Notes under the pieces: model-generated
Database searches by the model: none
What the model was told of the DNA's origin: nothing
The model's input: only the letters and a program-made list of their open reading frames with translations
Shown here: piece by piece, positions 1 to 9,486 of the stretch
Position numbering within the stretch: position 1 is the stretch's first letter
How the letters are laid out: every line of letters begins with the position of its first letter
Program-made: the position numbers and the translations under genes
Source of the DNA: Cytobacillus praedii
GTDB taxonomy: Bacteria; Bacillota; Bacilli; Bacillales; Cytobacillaceae
Assembly (NCBI RefSeq): GCF_001439605.1
Contig: NZ_LMBX01000006.1
Coordinates: 121,715 to 185,714 of the forward strand
Length of the DNA stretch: 64,000 bases
Direction of reading: 5' to 3'

Positions 1-534
1 TCGATCCTTTCCGCGTCCTATGAGCTATTGTTGGAGAATGGGTTTCAATTTGTCACTGTTGATAGAATTGCTGAACGTGCCCAAGTTAGCAAAGCCACGA
101 TTTATAAATGGTGGCCAAATAAGGCTGCTGTGGTAATGGATGGTTTCCTTTATGCTGCTTCTGAAAGATTGTCCGTACCTGATACGGGTTCTGCTTATAA
201 TGATATTCAAATTCATGCCACGAATTTAACTCGGTTCTTGACTAGTAAAGAGGGGACCATTATTAAGCAATTATTAGGAGAAGGACAGTTTGATTCAGGA
301 TTGGCAGATGCTTATCGGGATCGATATTTCCGTCCTCGCAGACTTGAAGCAAGAAGTCTATTAGAAAAAGGGATTGATCGCGGGGAATTGAAAAAAAATC
401 TTAATATTGACATATGCATTGATTTAATTTACGGACCGATTTTCTATCGTTTGCTAGTAACTGGCCAAACGTTGGATGAACTATATGTGCAACAATTAGT
501 ATTAAACGCTTTTGAAGGAATCCGTTCTAACTAA
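1..534 (+). CDS. TetR family transcriptional regulator (5' partial)
   Basis: The reading frame is open from the first base, so the true start lies outside the window; the TTG at 28 is not the natural start. The N-terminal part is a TetR helix-turn-helix: an ILSASYELLLENGF helix, then VDRIAERAQVSKATIYKWWPNK, the typical recognition helix with W-W before the PNK turn. The C-terminal part (about 110 residues) is the helical ligand-binding and dimerisation domain of the AefR/TetR_C_11 type. It would act as a cytoplasmic dimeric repressor. Its target is unknown because the neighbour it may control could lie upstream. A U-tailed hairpin follows it. Confidence 0.85.
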   Translation, partial: SILSASYELLLENGFQFVTVDRIAERAQVSKATIYKWWPNKAAVVMDGFLYAASERLSVPDTGSAYNDIQIHATNLTRFLTSKEGTIIKQLLGEGQFDSGLADAYRDRYFRPRRLEARSLLEKGIDRGELKKNLNIDICIDLIYGPIFYRLLVTGQTLDELYVQQLVLNAFEGIRSN

Positions 535-616
535 GTGGTCTTAAGAAGGTGCTAATAGGTCTGTAATTTTCATCTAAGAGTGCGTTTCTATTTAAAACGA
601 AGGTTGATTAAAAATC

Positions 617-650
617 AAAATCCTGTGTTAATTGACAGGATTTTTTCTTG
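617..650 (+). terminator. Rho-independent terminator after the TetR gene
   Basis: An 8-bp stem AATCCTGT / ACAGGATT with an 8-nt loop is followed by TTTTCTTG. It closes the TetR transcript. About 180 bp of AT-rich DNA then precedes the next gene. Confidence 0.7.
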
Positions 651-832
651 TTCAACAATCGGGCCATTTACTTAACAAAATAACATTTATAAATAAAAAT
701 GGCGTTTTATGTTAATATTGGTATAGGTTCCCAAATGTTATAATTCAGCTATTGTAAGCAGGTTTGTATAAGAGCTTTATGATGTATAATTCATATATAG
801 AAGTGAGGAAAGATGAAAGTATGGGTGTATGA

Positions 833-2026
833 ATGGATATAAAAACATTATGGGGTTTAAGGATTCAAGAATTTTATCGGAAAATGTTCAGGTACTATTC
901 AATAATCGGTGCGAATGTTGTTTATTTTTTTCTTGTCATTAGTAGTATCTTTATTTATTATTTTCATTTATTTCTTCAGTGGATACCTCCTCAAATATCT
1001 GTTGAAATCATCTTATCCCTAATAGTAACCTTCATTTTAATGCAGACAAAAGTTCGTACATTTATTAAAAGGGCAGATATAATGTTTTTGTTGCCATTAG
1101 AATGGGCATTAAAGCCGTATTTTATTAAATCACTTGTATATAGTTTTATTATTGATGTTATTAAATTGCTAAGTATAATTACCATTTTATTATCTCTATT
1201 TTTACACACAACTAATATAAACCTTCCAATCTTCTTTTTAATCGTGGGAATTGTTTCTTATAACATTTTAATGAAGTGGATCGAACAATGGTTAAAGAAC
1301 CATGTCCAATTGGTGTTACACAGGCTATATTGGTTTTTTTCAATCTATTTTATGTGTTACTTTTTATTAAAAAATGACTGGATTTTTGAGATTGTTTTAA
1401 TAAGTATAAATTTCGTCTATTTAATTTATTTTTTAGGAAAAAAAAGAAATTTGAATTGGCAGTGGCTAATAGATGAAGAAGAAAGTGCCTTATTAAGACA
1501 CTTTAAATTTATTAATATTTTCATGGATGTTCCTAATCTTAAACGTTCTTTTCGGAAAAGACGTTTGCTCACTATGATTCTAAAGATATGTATCCCATAT
1601 AGTCAAAGAAGCACATTCGTATATTTGTACTCACACTTGTTTATCAGATACAATGATTACTTTTACCTTTATTTTAGACTAACTTTAATTGGCATATTTG
1701 TTAATTATTCTTTACCAGCAAGTGGCTGGATTTTTAATCTCCTCATTGTATTTATGACAGGATTTCAAGTAATTCCTCTACAACATGAAATTAAACAAAG
1801 TGTATTTCTTTACCCTATTTCTATATCCCAGAAAAATGATTCTTTCTTAAAGTTTGTCTTGGTTATATTATATGTTCAATTATTTATTCTTTATTTCTCT
1901 ATGTTCATTCATACTTCTACTGCAAAAATATACTATCCTGCAATTGGAAGTTTATTCGTTTATGTATTCGTATATTTCTTTGTATCAAAGAAAGTCAATA
2001 TCTCAGGAAGTGCATGTAAAGAATAG
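833..2026 (+). CDS. EcsB-like ABC transporter permease
   Basis: The 397-residue protein has many hydrophobic helices and the EcsB signature near residues 75-95 (VRTFIKRADIMFLLPLE). EcsB is the membrane subunit of the Ecs ABC transporter, which in Bacillus affects secretion, peptide processing and regulated intramembrane proteolysis. The length fits the family (about 400). No ATPase (EcsA) or EcsC lies next to it, so this is an orphan or second copy. The start is uncertain: GAGGAA at 805-810 is about 22 nt from ATG 833 but well placed for ATG 821, which opens a four-codon frame ending TGA directly before 833. Codon use is very AT-rich. Confidence 0.8.
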   Translation: MDIKTLWGLRIQEFYRKMFRYYSIIGANVVYFFLVISSIFIYYFHLFLQWIPPQISVEIILSLIVTFILMQTKVRTFIKRADIMFLLPLEWALKPYFIKSLVYSFIIDVIKLLSIITILLSLFLHTTNINLPIFFLIVGIVSYNILMKWIEQWLKNHVQLVLHRLYWFFSIYFMCYFLLKNDWIFEIVLISINFVYLIYFLGKKRNLNWQWLIDEEESALLRHFKFINIFMDVPNLKRSFRKRRLLTMILKICIPYSQRSTFVYLYSHLFIRYNDYFYLYFRLTLIGIFVNYSLPASGWIFNLLIVFMTGFQVIPLQHEIKQSVFLYPISISQKNDSFLKFVLVILYVQLFILYFSMFIHTSTAKIYYPAIGSLFVYVFVYFFVSKKVNISGSACKE

Positions 2027-2097
2027 CGTGGTATTCTACTAACTGAGGCTTTAGTAAAATTACTGAGAAGGCATTTTTGCCTTATTCGCAATAAACG

Positions 2098-2131
2098 GAC
2101 GCATTTCTGAAATAAGGAAAGCGTCTTTTTT
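2098..2131 (+). terminator. Terminator after the EcsB-like gene
   Basis: GACGC / GCGTC with extra TTTC / GAAA pairing forms the stem, followed by a run of T. Confidence 0.65.
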
Positions 2132-2323
2132 CATGAGGAGGGCCATATTGTGGAGCAGCAATGTCAACATATAAAGCTAACACAAGATATTTTGGATACA
2201 TTTACTTAAAAGTAAAGGTGCAGTTTGAACAGGGTATATAAGTGTTTAACAAATATAGTAAATTATGGTATTTTAATTTTGTAGATTCATAAATAATTAA
2301 ACTATCCTGGGAGAGTGGTATAA

Positions 2324-3211
2324 GTGTTTGAGTATGAGCGATCTTTGCCTTTAGGATTTAAGGAATTTTCAATTATTAGGAAGGATGGTTATACAGTCAG
2401 GGATGTATCCTATTTAAGCCCACTTGGTGGGAGGATACCTGCTTATTTAGTTGTTCCAAATAAAGAAGGACAGTCTTTTCCAGCAGTCGTTTTTTTGCAC
2501 CCTGGCCAAGGGAATCGAGCGACGTTTTTATCGGAAGCTGAGGATTTGGCTTCGAAAGGGATCATTTCTCTATTAATTGATGCACCTTCTATGCGAAAAG
2601 CTCCTCCCCAGGATTTGTCACAAGAACAGGAACTAACCCTTATTGTAGAGGGGGTAGTTAACATTCAGGGATACATTCAGACTGTTGTAGACCTTCGAAG
2701 GGGTATTGATCTACTTTCAAGCTTTGAATATGTTGACTCTGATCGACTTGTATATGTTGGGCATAGCCTGGGAGCCACTTGGGGTGGAGTACTTGCTGGA
2801 GTTGATGAACGAATTAAAGCATACGTTCTTATGGCTGGGTTTTCCAGCGTGTCCAAATGGCATAAAACAAGTGAACACCCATTAGCAGTTTTAATTCGCA
2901 ATATGTTATCGGGAGAACAATTTAATAAATTTATCACTGAGTTGGAGCCATTGGATGCAGTACATTACATTAAAAAAGCTGCACCTGCATCACTGTTCTT
3001 TCAATTTAGTCGTAATGACGAATTTATCTCAAAAGACCAAGCGAAAACATATTACACGGTTGCAAGTTCACCGAAAGAAGTTGCTTGGTATGAAACTGAC
3101 CATCTTTTTACAGCGTGCGATACTGCTTATAGAGAGCGAATGCAATGGATTACGGGACAATTAGGGCTAGATTCTTATAATCCTATACAGCCTGTAAGGA
3201 AAAAAGAGTGA
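2324..3211 (+). CDS. alpha/beta hydrolase (dienelactone-hydrolase/acyl-peptidase type)
   Basis: A 295-residue soluble protein with no signal peptide. The GTG start follows GGGAGAGTGG by about six bases. The alpha/beta hydrolase fold shows as the oxyanion-side motif VVFLHPGQGN (residues 55-64), the nucleophile elbow VGHSLG with Ser148, an acid near FSRNDEF and a C-terminal histidine in ETDHLFT. These predict a serine esterase or peptidase in the cytoplasm. The substrate cannot be read from sequence. It is monocistronic, between two terminators. Confidence 0.85.
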   Translation: MFEYERSLPLGFKEFSIIRKDGYTVRDVSYLSPLGGRIPAYLVVPNKEGQSFPAVVFLHPGQGNRATFLSEAEDLASKGIISLLIDAPSMRKAPPQDLSQEQELTLIVEGVVNIQGYIQTVVDLRRGIDLLSSFEYVDSDRLVYVGHSLGATWGGVLAGVDERIKAYVLMAGFSSVSKWHKTSEHPLAVLIRNMLSGEQFNKFITELEPLDAVHYIKKAAPASLFFQFSRNDEFISKDQAKTYYTVASSPKEVAWYETDHLFTACDTAYRERMQWITGQLGLDSYNPIQPVRKKE

Positions 3212-3248
3212 TTAAATGAAATAAAAGTGAGCAAAAATCTCAACGAGT

Positions 3249-3275
3249 GGATGAAGTATACTTCATCCTTTTTTC
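3249..3275 (+). terminator. Terminator after the alpha/beta hydrolase
   Basis: A perfect 20-bp palindrome (GGATGAAGTA / TACTTCATCC) followed by TTTTTT. The next 260 bp up to 3534 carry small palindromes (for example GCGTGAACACGC near 3393) but no gene. Confidence 0.8.
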
Positions 3276-3534
3276 TTGAACGAACTAGTGCGTTAGTTCA
3301 ACAAGGACGAATATATTTCGGTAGGAATTTATTGAACTTTTGTATAGAAAGAGAAGTTTGAGTATCACAACAAATAGAGCGTTACCGCTCTTTGCGTGAA
3401 CACGCAAAAATAATGCGTTGGAAAACAGAAAGTTGACGGCCAATACGGATTCTGATGACAGCGAATTCCACTATGATCAAAGAGTGTACTAAGTGCTTAA
3501 CACTCATTTTGAGAATGTATGGAGGGATGTTGTC

Positions 3535-4344
3535 ATGTCCAAGGTCTATTATAAATTTGTTAATTTTTTCAATTTGTCCGATCCGACCTATGTCGATTTT
3601 GTGCGTAAATTTGAAGCCAAAACAAAGAAAGAAATCTCCTTCTATTTGTTTCTTGGCTTGTTACCCGGCCTGATTGCATATTTGTTCATCTATCCGCTTC
3701 GAGAAGTGATGATGGCATGGACCGGCTTATCAGCTCACTATGTGCAGTTATATGTTCTCGTCCTCATGAGCGCTGGCTGGCATATGCTTATTCCTTTCCT
3801 GATGCTTCGTTTTAAGGACGGACTTTCATTCAAGGAATCGCTCGTATACTTAGGTTTTGCCAGACTTGATTTGAAAGGACTTTTGCTCATCTTTCCGATT
3901 TTGACCATTCTATTCACGTTATTAGCGTTGCCTTATGTAAAATACGTCTATCCTCCGTTCTTTGAATGGTTGAATGGATTCCCGTCTTTCCATATGGGGG
4001 AATGGCATGTTTTTTATCAAGGGTATTACGACCCGAACTTTCCCTTGCTGCTGTTACTAATTGGCCTAATTGGAAACTTTATTGGCGAGGAAATTTACTT
4101 TCGCGGCTATCTACTGCGTAAGGTTGGACGCCTCAAACTTGACTGGCTATGGATTGCGATTATTTTTCAGTTTTATCATATGTGGCAAGCACCAATCAAC
4201 TGGGCGTACGTTCCGATAGCTGTAATTATCCCGGAAGAAATCTTAGTCAAGCTGCGGAAAAATATTTATGGAGCAATCTTGCTGCATCTGTTCGTCAATT
4301 TTATATGGGGAATGATTAATATGTATTTGGTTGGTGTGCGATAA
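3535..4344 (+). CDS. CPBP family intramembrane metalloprotease
   Basis: The start ATG at 3535 has GGAGGG at 3521-3526; an earlier GTG at 3493 has no ribosome binding site. The 269-residue protein is strongly hydrophobic with about seven membrane helices. It carries the three CPBP (Abi/CAAX protease-like) motifs in order: GEEIYFRGYLLRK (EExxxR), FQFYHMW (FxxxH) and HLFVNF (HxxxN). The family includes CAAX-type proteases, bacteriocin self-immunity proteins and peptide-maturation proteases. It lies 83 bp upstream of the ComP-like kinase gene on the same strand, with no terminator seen between, so they may share a transcript. A role in maturing or clearing the ligand of that kinase is inference. 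Confidence 0.85.
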   Translation: MSKVYYKFVNFFNLSDPTYVDFVRKFEAKTKKEISFYLFLGLLPGLIAYLFIYPLREVMMAWTGLSAHYVQLYVLVLMSAGWHMLIPFLMLRFKDGLSFKESLVYLGFARLDLKGLLLIFPILTILFTLLALPYVKYVYPPFFEWLNGFPSFHMGEWHVFYQGYYDPNFPLLLLLIGLIGNFIGEEIYFRGYLLRKVGRLKLDWLWIAIIFQFYHMWQAPINWAYVPIAVIIPEEILVKLRKNIYGAILLHLFVNFIWGMINMYLVGVR

Positions 4345-4427
4345 GCCCTCGTTTGTTATGTACCTTGGCTTTTATGAACGACTTGTTGATTTTTTAAAGT
4401 AATAGATTCGAAGAGAGGTGATGCAAT

Positions 4428-6686
4428 TTGCCGGAAATTGCACGCAAATATAATATGGCAGTATACGGCTCAGCCTTATTATTCCTGCTTGTTGCGGTTT
4501 ATATTCATGCCATCACATTAAAAAACCCATATACTGGTTTAATGTTCCGCGAAGATGGGGGCACCTGGGTCGTTGCTTCCATCGATACGGACGGTAAAGC
4601 GAGAGAGAACGTCCAAATCGGTGACAGACTTCTGTCAGTTGACGGACAAAATCCAGAAGTGATGAAGCTCGGTGATCGTGCTTATTTGAAGCGATTGGGG
4701 GCACTTGAATTTGAGCGTGAGGGTCTGAGTCGCTTCGAATTAAGAATCGACGCAGGAATGCCAGATTTGTATAAGAGTTTGTTTGCAGCCTGCGCGGAAC
4801 TGTCACTAATGGTTATCGGACTGGCTGCTTATCGGAACAAGCCTGAGTCATATATGGTACGCCGTTTTTATGCACTGAACATATTCATGGCGGCGACGCT
4901 GCTATCGGTCTATTCGACAGAGATGGTGCTTACTGGACTAATGTTGCCTGTCGTTGCAAGTTGGCTGCCTTACCTGCTGTTTGCCTTCTTCGTTGCCTTT
5001 GTATTTCGTACGGTCCCAGGGTGGATTGGTTTAGTGATGGCTTCCTACAGAGGATTGGCTGCCTTATTCGCCGTATACGCGTTACTGGTTTTCTCGCTTG
5101 GGGAAATCCCTGGGTGGACCAGAAGTGCTCTTAATGCAGCTCTGATTGGTACATTACTTGCCATATTAGTAATTGCTTTCGTATATTGGCGCGGCTTGGA
5201 TCGAGCTGAAAAAAACCGGTTGCTGACATTTGTTACCGCGTTAACATTTGGACTGATGCCCTACCTGTTTCTGTATGCACTCCCCGACCTGCTATGGGGG
5301 GAATACATAGCGCTGCCAGATATGACATTGGCGGGTCTCGTTATCCTTCCTGCTTCCATACTTTGGCTTTGGGCTAGACAAAAGCTGCTCGACATCCGCT
5401 TCTATCTTCCCAGTTTAGTTATTCATGGGTTGTATGTTGGGCTTGCAATAATCCTGATTGCGGCACTCATCCGCTCTAGTGCATCTTTAGTAACACTAAC
5501 ATTGTGTGGCGTGTTCGTTGGCCTGACATGGCTGCATCGAATCGGGCTTGATAACTTTAAACGGCAGCGGGAGAAACGGGTAAATCGTCTGGATCGACAG
5601 CGCTTGGAAATGTCGATAAGGTTCGCTGAGCATCGCAATAGCCGTGATCTATTACGAATGCCTACAGAGCTTGTCCACAGCGTGACAGACATCGAGGGAC
5701 TTTGCTTCGTTTGGAAGCGGGGAAGTGAACCTATTTTCTATGGAACAGGGCCTTTTGTCGAGATGCGGACGTTAAGCCATTTCCGTCAATCCGACTTGAG
5801 TGTTTTTGCACAAGTCATGGATCTTGTGCAGCCCGACGGAATGGTCATTGGCTATTTGGGCCTTGGTTCAAAAAAGAATCATACATCCTTTACATCAGAA
5901 GAGCTTAGCTTAATCGACAAAGTCAGGCTAGAAACCGTCCGTCTACTAATGGGTGCTGCCCTACTCGATGATCTACGAAATGCGAAAAGTGAGTTACCAA
6001 AGGAAACCACGGAATTCAAAATACTTGAGGCACAGCAGGCAGAGCGGGTTCGAATGTCTTATTATTTGCATGATCATGTTTTGCAAAACCTAATCTTTCT
6101 TGCACGGGATTTAGAAGAATTACACGATACCGAACAAAGTGACAAGCAGCTGACTGCCGTCTGGTTGAAATGTTTGTATGATACGCAACGTGATATCCGA
6201 ATGCTGTGTGATCATTTATACCCGCATATCATTGATCAGGCAGGCTTAGATGCAGCACTTCTCTGGCTCGTTCGTACAGTTAAGGAGAATGGCGGCCCAG
6301 CTATCAAATTGGAAAACAAACTGCCGACTACGTTGCCTTCGTTATACAAGATGACGCTATTCCGCATAGTGCGTGAACTTGCTAATAATACAGTCAAGCA
6401 TGCCAGGGCACAAAAGCTAGAGATTCGGTTATGGGAAATAGATGGTGCGTTCTGCGGACAAATTAGCGATGACGGCATCGGATTCGATCCAGCAAATGTG
6501 AGCGGGATTCGGTCTGATTCTCAAGGATTCGGGCTTGTCACGATCAGCAGTCAAATCGCCCAATTTGGAGGCAACATCGAGATTGACTCAGGAGCTGAAC
6601 GCGGAACGATTGTCCGCATTAGGCTGCCGAAACAGGGAGGTGAAGAAAAATATGGAGCAACCAATCAAGGTGATACTACTAGATGA
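4428..6686 (+). CDS. ComP-like sensor histidine kinase
   Basis: A 752-residue kinase with a TTG start after GAGAGGTGATG. The first membrane helix (about 9-27) is followed by an extracytoplasmic PDZ-like segment (about 40-105, IGDRLLSVDGQN). A block of about eight more membrane helices follows to residue 385, then a GAF-like linker. The HisKA_3 dimerisation helix has phospho-acceptor His548 (LHDHVLQNL). The HATPase domain has an N-box near N653 (RELANNTVKHA), DDGIGFDP and a GFGLVTI G-box. This order and length match ComP, the pheromone receptor of the ComQXPA system (769 residues in B. subtilis), although no comQ or comX is adjacent. It overlaps the response regulator gene by 35 bp, showing co-translation. 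Confidence 0.85.
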   Translation: MPEIARKYNMAVYGSALLFLLVAVYIHAITLKNPYTGLMFREDGGTWVVASIDTDGKARENVQIGDRLLSVDGQNPEVMKLGDRAYLKRLGALEFEREGLSRFELRIDAGMPDLYKSLFAACAELSLMVIGLAAYRNKPESYMVRRFYALNIFMAATLLSVYSTEMVLTGLMLPVVASWLPYLLFAFFVAFVFRTVPGWIGLVMASYRGLAALFAVYALLVFSLGEIPGWTRSALNAALIGTLLAILVIAFVYWRGLDRAEKNRLLTFVTALTFGLMPYLFLYALPDLLWGEYIALPDMTLAGLVILPASILWLWARQKLLDIRFYLPSLVIHGLYVGLAIILIAALIRSSASLVTLTLCGVFVGLTWLHRIGLDNFKRQREKRVNRLDRQRLEMSIRFAEHRNSRDLLRMPTELVHSVTDIEGLCFVWKRGSEPIFYGTGPFVEMRTLSHFRQSDLSVFAQVMDLVQPDGMVIGYLGLGSKKNHTSFTSEELSLIDKVRLETVRLLMGAALLDDLRNAKSELPKETTEFKILEAQQAERVRMSYYLHDHVLQNLIFLARDLEELHDTEQSDKQLTAVWLKCLYDTQRDIRMLCDHLYPHIIDQAGLDAALLWLVRTVKENGGPAIKLENKLPTTLPSLYKMTLFRIVRELANNTVKHARAQKLEIRLWEIDGAFCGQISDDGIGFDPANVSGIRSDSQGFGLVTISSQIAQFGGNIEIDSGAERGTIVRIRLPKQGGEEKYGATNQGDTTR

Positions 6687-7275
6687 TCACCCGCTTGTCC
6701 TGGAGGGATTGAAGAATCGCCTGGAGCGTGAGAAGGATATGCTGGTCGTAGGGACCTTCAATGACCCGTCCGTGATGCTAAAACGTATAGGTGCATTGAA
6801 ACCGGACGTCGCCATTATTGATATTTCAATGCCAGGTATGACAGGATTCGACTTGGCGGTAGAAATAAAGAAGACTTTCGATATGGCAATCAGGTTAATC
6901 GTACTGTCAGGTTATGTCTACGATGAGTATGTGCATAAAGCGTATGAGATAGGCATTCACGCTTATTTATCTAAACAGGCGACCTATCCACAAATTATAA
7001 ACGCCATCCGGCAGAGTATGCTAGGGCTTCGGCTTATACCGGAGAAAATGACTATATTACAGAGAGCAGATCAATTGACACCGACAGAGAAGAAAGTACT
7101 AAAGCAAATTGCACTGGAGAAGACAAATAAGGAAATTGCCAGGGAGTTAGCGATGAGCCAGCGCACGGTAGAATATCATATGGCTGCTATTAACCGAAAG
7201 CTTGATGTGAAGACAAGGGTTGGAGCTGTAGCAAAGGGCTATGAGATAGGATTGCTAGAACGCTTGTATGACTAA
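6652..7275 (+). CDS. ComA-like NarL/LuxR response regulator
   Basis: The start ATG 6652 follows GGGAGGTG with a 9-nt spacer and lies inside the kinase gene. The 207-residue protein has a receiver domain with acidic pocket DDH (11-13), phospho-acceptor Asp57 (IIDISMPG) and Lys108 (YLSKQA). It ends in a LuxR helix-turn-helix (LTPTEKKVLKQIALEKTNKEIA, then SQRTVEYHMAAINRKL). It should be phosphorylated by the upstream kinase and bind DNA as a dimer. ComA is the closest named relative in layout. A short GC dyad (AAGGGAG TC CTCCCTT, 7287-7302) just after the gene may help termination. Targets are unknown. Confidence 0.88.
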   Translation: MEQPIKVILLDDHPLVLEGLKNRLEREKDMLVVGTFNDPSVMLKRIGALKPDVAIIDISMPGMTGFDLAVEIKKTFDMAIRLIVLSGYVYDEYVHKAYEIGIHAYLSKQATYPQIINAIRQSMLGLRLIPEKMTILQRADQLTPTEKKVLKQIALEKTNKEIARELAMSQRTVEYHMAAINRKLDVKTRVGAVAKGYEIGLLERLYD

Positions 7276-7488
7276 AACTGGTATAGAAGGGAGTCCTCCC
7301 TTAATTATACTGTCAATTTTATGGCGTAGCGGGTTGATATTGTATTGAAATTCAATTTACGTTAATTTTAAAAAATGTTCGGTTCAGATATCTACTAATC
7401 TTTCATTTACCTTACAATTCACACATCTAAAAGGAATGGAAGATTGAGAAATAGAATCCAATAAATGAAATGTAAAGGAGGATAGACT

Positions 7489-8202
7489 ATGGTCAAAACG
7501 ATAATGATCGTTGATGATGATCCTGATATTGTAGACTTGTTAAAACTTTACTTAAAAGCGGAAGGATATATTACATTAGAAGCGTTAGATGGCAAAACAG
7601 CTTTCGATCTGTTGAAAAATCACGCGATTGACCTTGCTATTATTGATATAATGATGCCAATCATCAATGGGTACCAATTGCTGCAAATGATCCGTGAAGA
7701 ATATAAAATCCCTGTTATTTTACTATCAGCCAAAAGCCAAGACTTCGATAAAATAACAGGATTGAAATTAGGAGCAGATGATTATATTTCTAAACCATTT
7801 AGTCCTTTAGAAGTTATGGCTAGAGTTCAAGCCCAGTTGCGGAGGTTTTATGAATTTAATGACTCATTCTCTGCTCAACAGCCCTCTCACCTGAAGTTAG
7901 GGCATTTAATTTTGTCACAAAGCGAATGTGTATTATATATCAAAGACAAACCAATTTCACTCAGTGCTCGAGAATATGAACTGTTAAAACTATTGATGAG
8001 TGAACCCGGACGCGTCTTTACAAAAAAACAAATTTTTGAACGTGCATGGGATGAGTATTATATTGCAGATGACAATGCAATTATGGTTCAAATCAGCAGA
8101 ATTCGTGAAAAAATTGAAAAATGTCCAAGGAAACCGGTATATATAAAAACCATTCGCGGACTTGGTTATCGGTTTGCCAAGAAAGATGAGCTGATTCCAT
8201 GA
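7489..8202 (+). CDS. OmpR/PhoB family response regulator
   Basis: A 237-residue regulator with a strong ribosome binding site (AAAGGAGG). The receiver domain has DDD (9-11), phospho-acceptor Asp53 (IIDIMMP) and Lys102 (ISKPF). The C-terminal winged helix has the OmpR core (LSAREYELLKLLM, VQISRIREKIE, IRGLGYRF). The stop codon region overlaps the kinase start by four bases (ATGA type), the usual two-component operon arrangement. The pair resembles VanR/VanS-like or envelope-stress systems of Bacillaceae. The neighbouring hydrolase is a plausible target, but no operator is visible. Confidence 0.9.
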   Translation: MVKTIMIVDDDPDIVDLLKLYLKAEGYITLEALDGKTAFDLLKNHAIDLAIIDIMMPIINGYQLLQMIREEYKIPVILLSAKSQDFDKITGLKLGADDYISKPFSPLEVMARVQAQLRRFYEFNDSFSAQQPSHLKLGHLILSQSECVLYIKDKPISLSAREYELLKLLMSEPGRVFTKKQIFERAWDEYYIADDNAIMVQISRIREKIEKCPRKPVYIKTIRGLGYRFAKKDELIP

Positions 8203-9356
8203 AATCAAAGAACCGACTTCAGCGGATGTTGATTATTACATATAGTTATTTCTTTATTATCATTGCACTTATTGCTGCCTTTTCATTGTTTTTATTAAAT
8301 GAGCAGATTCTTAATTATTTTGCGGGCATAACCCATGCAAACGATACAGTTCTAACTGAAACGGTTAATTCAATGGAAGGGCAGGATAATCAAAACCACG
8401 AACAGGACTTTTACAAAATGCTCTTGCAGACTCTTCTTCTCTTTCTCTCTTTATTGATGATTGCTGTATATATTTTTGGAAAATGGACGGCATCCAGGCT
8501 TACCACGCCACTTCGTTCCATTGCAGATGGCATCCTAGATATTGCTAGTGGTCAATACAATAAACGGCTAAAATTTAAAGCAAGTTATGAACTTGCCCAA
8601 ATCCAAGACGATTTTAATACGATGGCAGAAAAACTAGAACGAATAAAAAAGGAAAAGCAGCACCTAGAGGAAAACAAGCAACGTATGCTTGTGGACCTCT
8701 CACATGATCTAAAGACACCGATCACCACAATTAGAGGGTATGTCGAAGCGATGGAATTGGGGCTAATTAATGAAGACGACCGACGGCAGCGAGTTTTACG
8801 TTTAATCTCTGATAAAGCGGAGCTTCTATCAATACTCATTGACGACATTTTTGCTTTATCTAAACTGGATAGCCCTCAGTATCCTTTTAACTTTCAAATA
8901 GCTGATATAGCTGAATTTACAAGAGAAATCGCTGCAGAATATTACGAAGTATTTGCAGAAAAAAATTTTATCTTTCAATTTGATATCCCTAAAGGCGAAA
9001 TCAAATTTCCATTTAACTATACATGGTTATACAGAGCTATATCTAACATTCTCTCAAATGCATTAAAATATAATCCACCAGGTACAACCGTGCAATTGAA
9101 GCTTTCGACAACGATAGAAGGCATTGAAATTTATATTCAAGATGATGGGGTGGGCATTCCACCAGCAATTAAAGATAACATATTTGATGCTTTTGTTCGC
9201 GGGGATCAGTCGCGCAAGAGCGATGGTGGTACAGGGTTAGGACTTGCAATTGCCAAACAAGTTATCGAAAAACATGGTGGAACTATTACGCTGACATCGA
9301 ATGGCGGGACAAATTTCAACCTATTCTTTCCAAGGAATGCTCTAGCATTCAACTAA
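8199..9356 (+). CDS. HAMP sensor histidine kinase
   Basis: A 385-residue kinase paired with the OmpR-type regulator. TM1 lies at about 11-33 and TM2 at about 75-94, leaving a short 40-residue external loop. This suggests membrane-embedded rather than extracellular ligand sensing. A HAMP linker (95-150) and coiled coil precede the HisKA box with His169 (DLSHDLKTPITT). The ATPase domain has an N-box (AISNILSNALKYN), DDGVGIP and GTGLGLAI. All catalytic elements look intact. Confidence 0.9.
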   Translation: MKSKNRLQRMLIITYSYFFIIIALIAAFSLFLLNEQILNYFAGITHANDTVLTETVNSMEGQDNQNHEQDFYKMLLQTLLLFLSLLMIAVYIFGKWTASRLTTPLRSIADGILDIASGQYNKRLKFKASYELAQIQDDFNTMAEKLERIKKEKQHLEENKQRMLVDLSHDLKTPITTIRGYVEAMELGLINEDDRRQRVLRLISDKAELLSILIDDIFALSKLDSPQYPFNFQIADIAEFTREIAAEYYEVFAEKNFIFQFDIPKGEIKFPFNYTWLYRAISNILSNALKYNPPGTTVQLKLSTTIEGIEIYIQDDGVGIPPAIKDNIFDAFVRGDQSRKSDGGTGLGLAIAKQVIEKHGGTITLTSNGGTNFNLFFPRNALAFN

Positions 9357-9486
9357 TTTTTTTTATCTAAATATCCATGAGTAAATGTAAGATTTATGAA
9401 AGACAGATGAAAGCATGTAGAAAGAGTCATCCTTTAACCTACAGTAGTGTGATTTTTAAATAGGTTGTAGGTAGGGGGATGAAATA

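Noticed and set aside
4358..4402. A 14-residue ORF (MYLGFYERLVDFLK) between the CPBP protease and the ComP-like kinase, considered as a peptide pheromone
   Set aside because: It has no ribosome binding site and no precursor-like leader; its position is the only argument for it.
4428..7275. Calling the pair true comP-comA
   Set aside because: Domain order agrees, but comQ and comX are missing and similarity cannot be measured here, so only a ComP/ComA-like label is supported.
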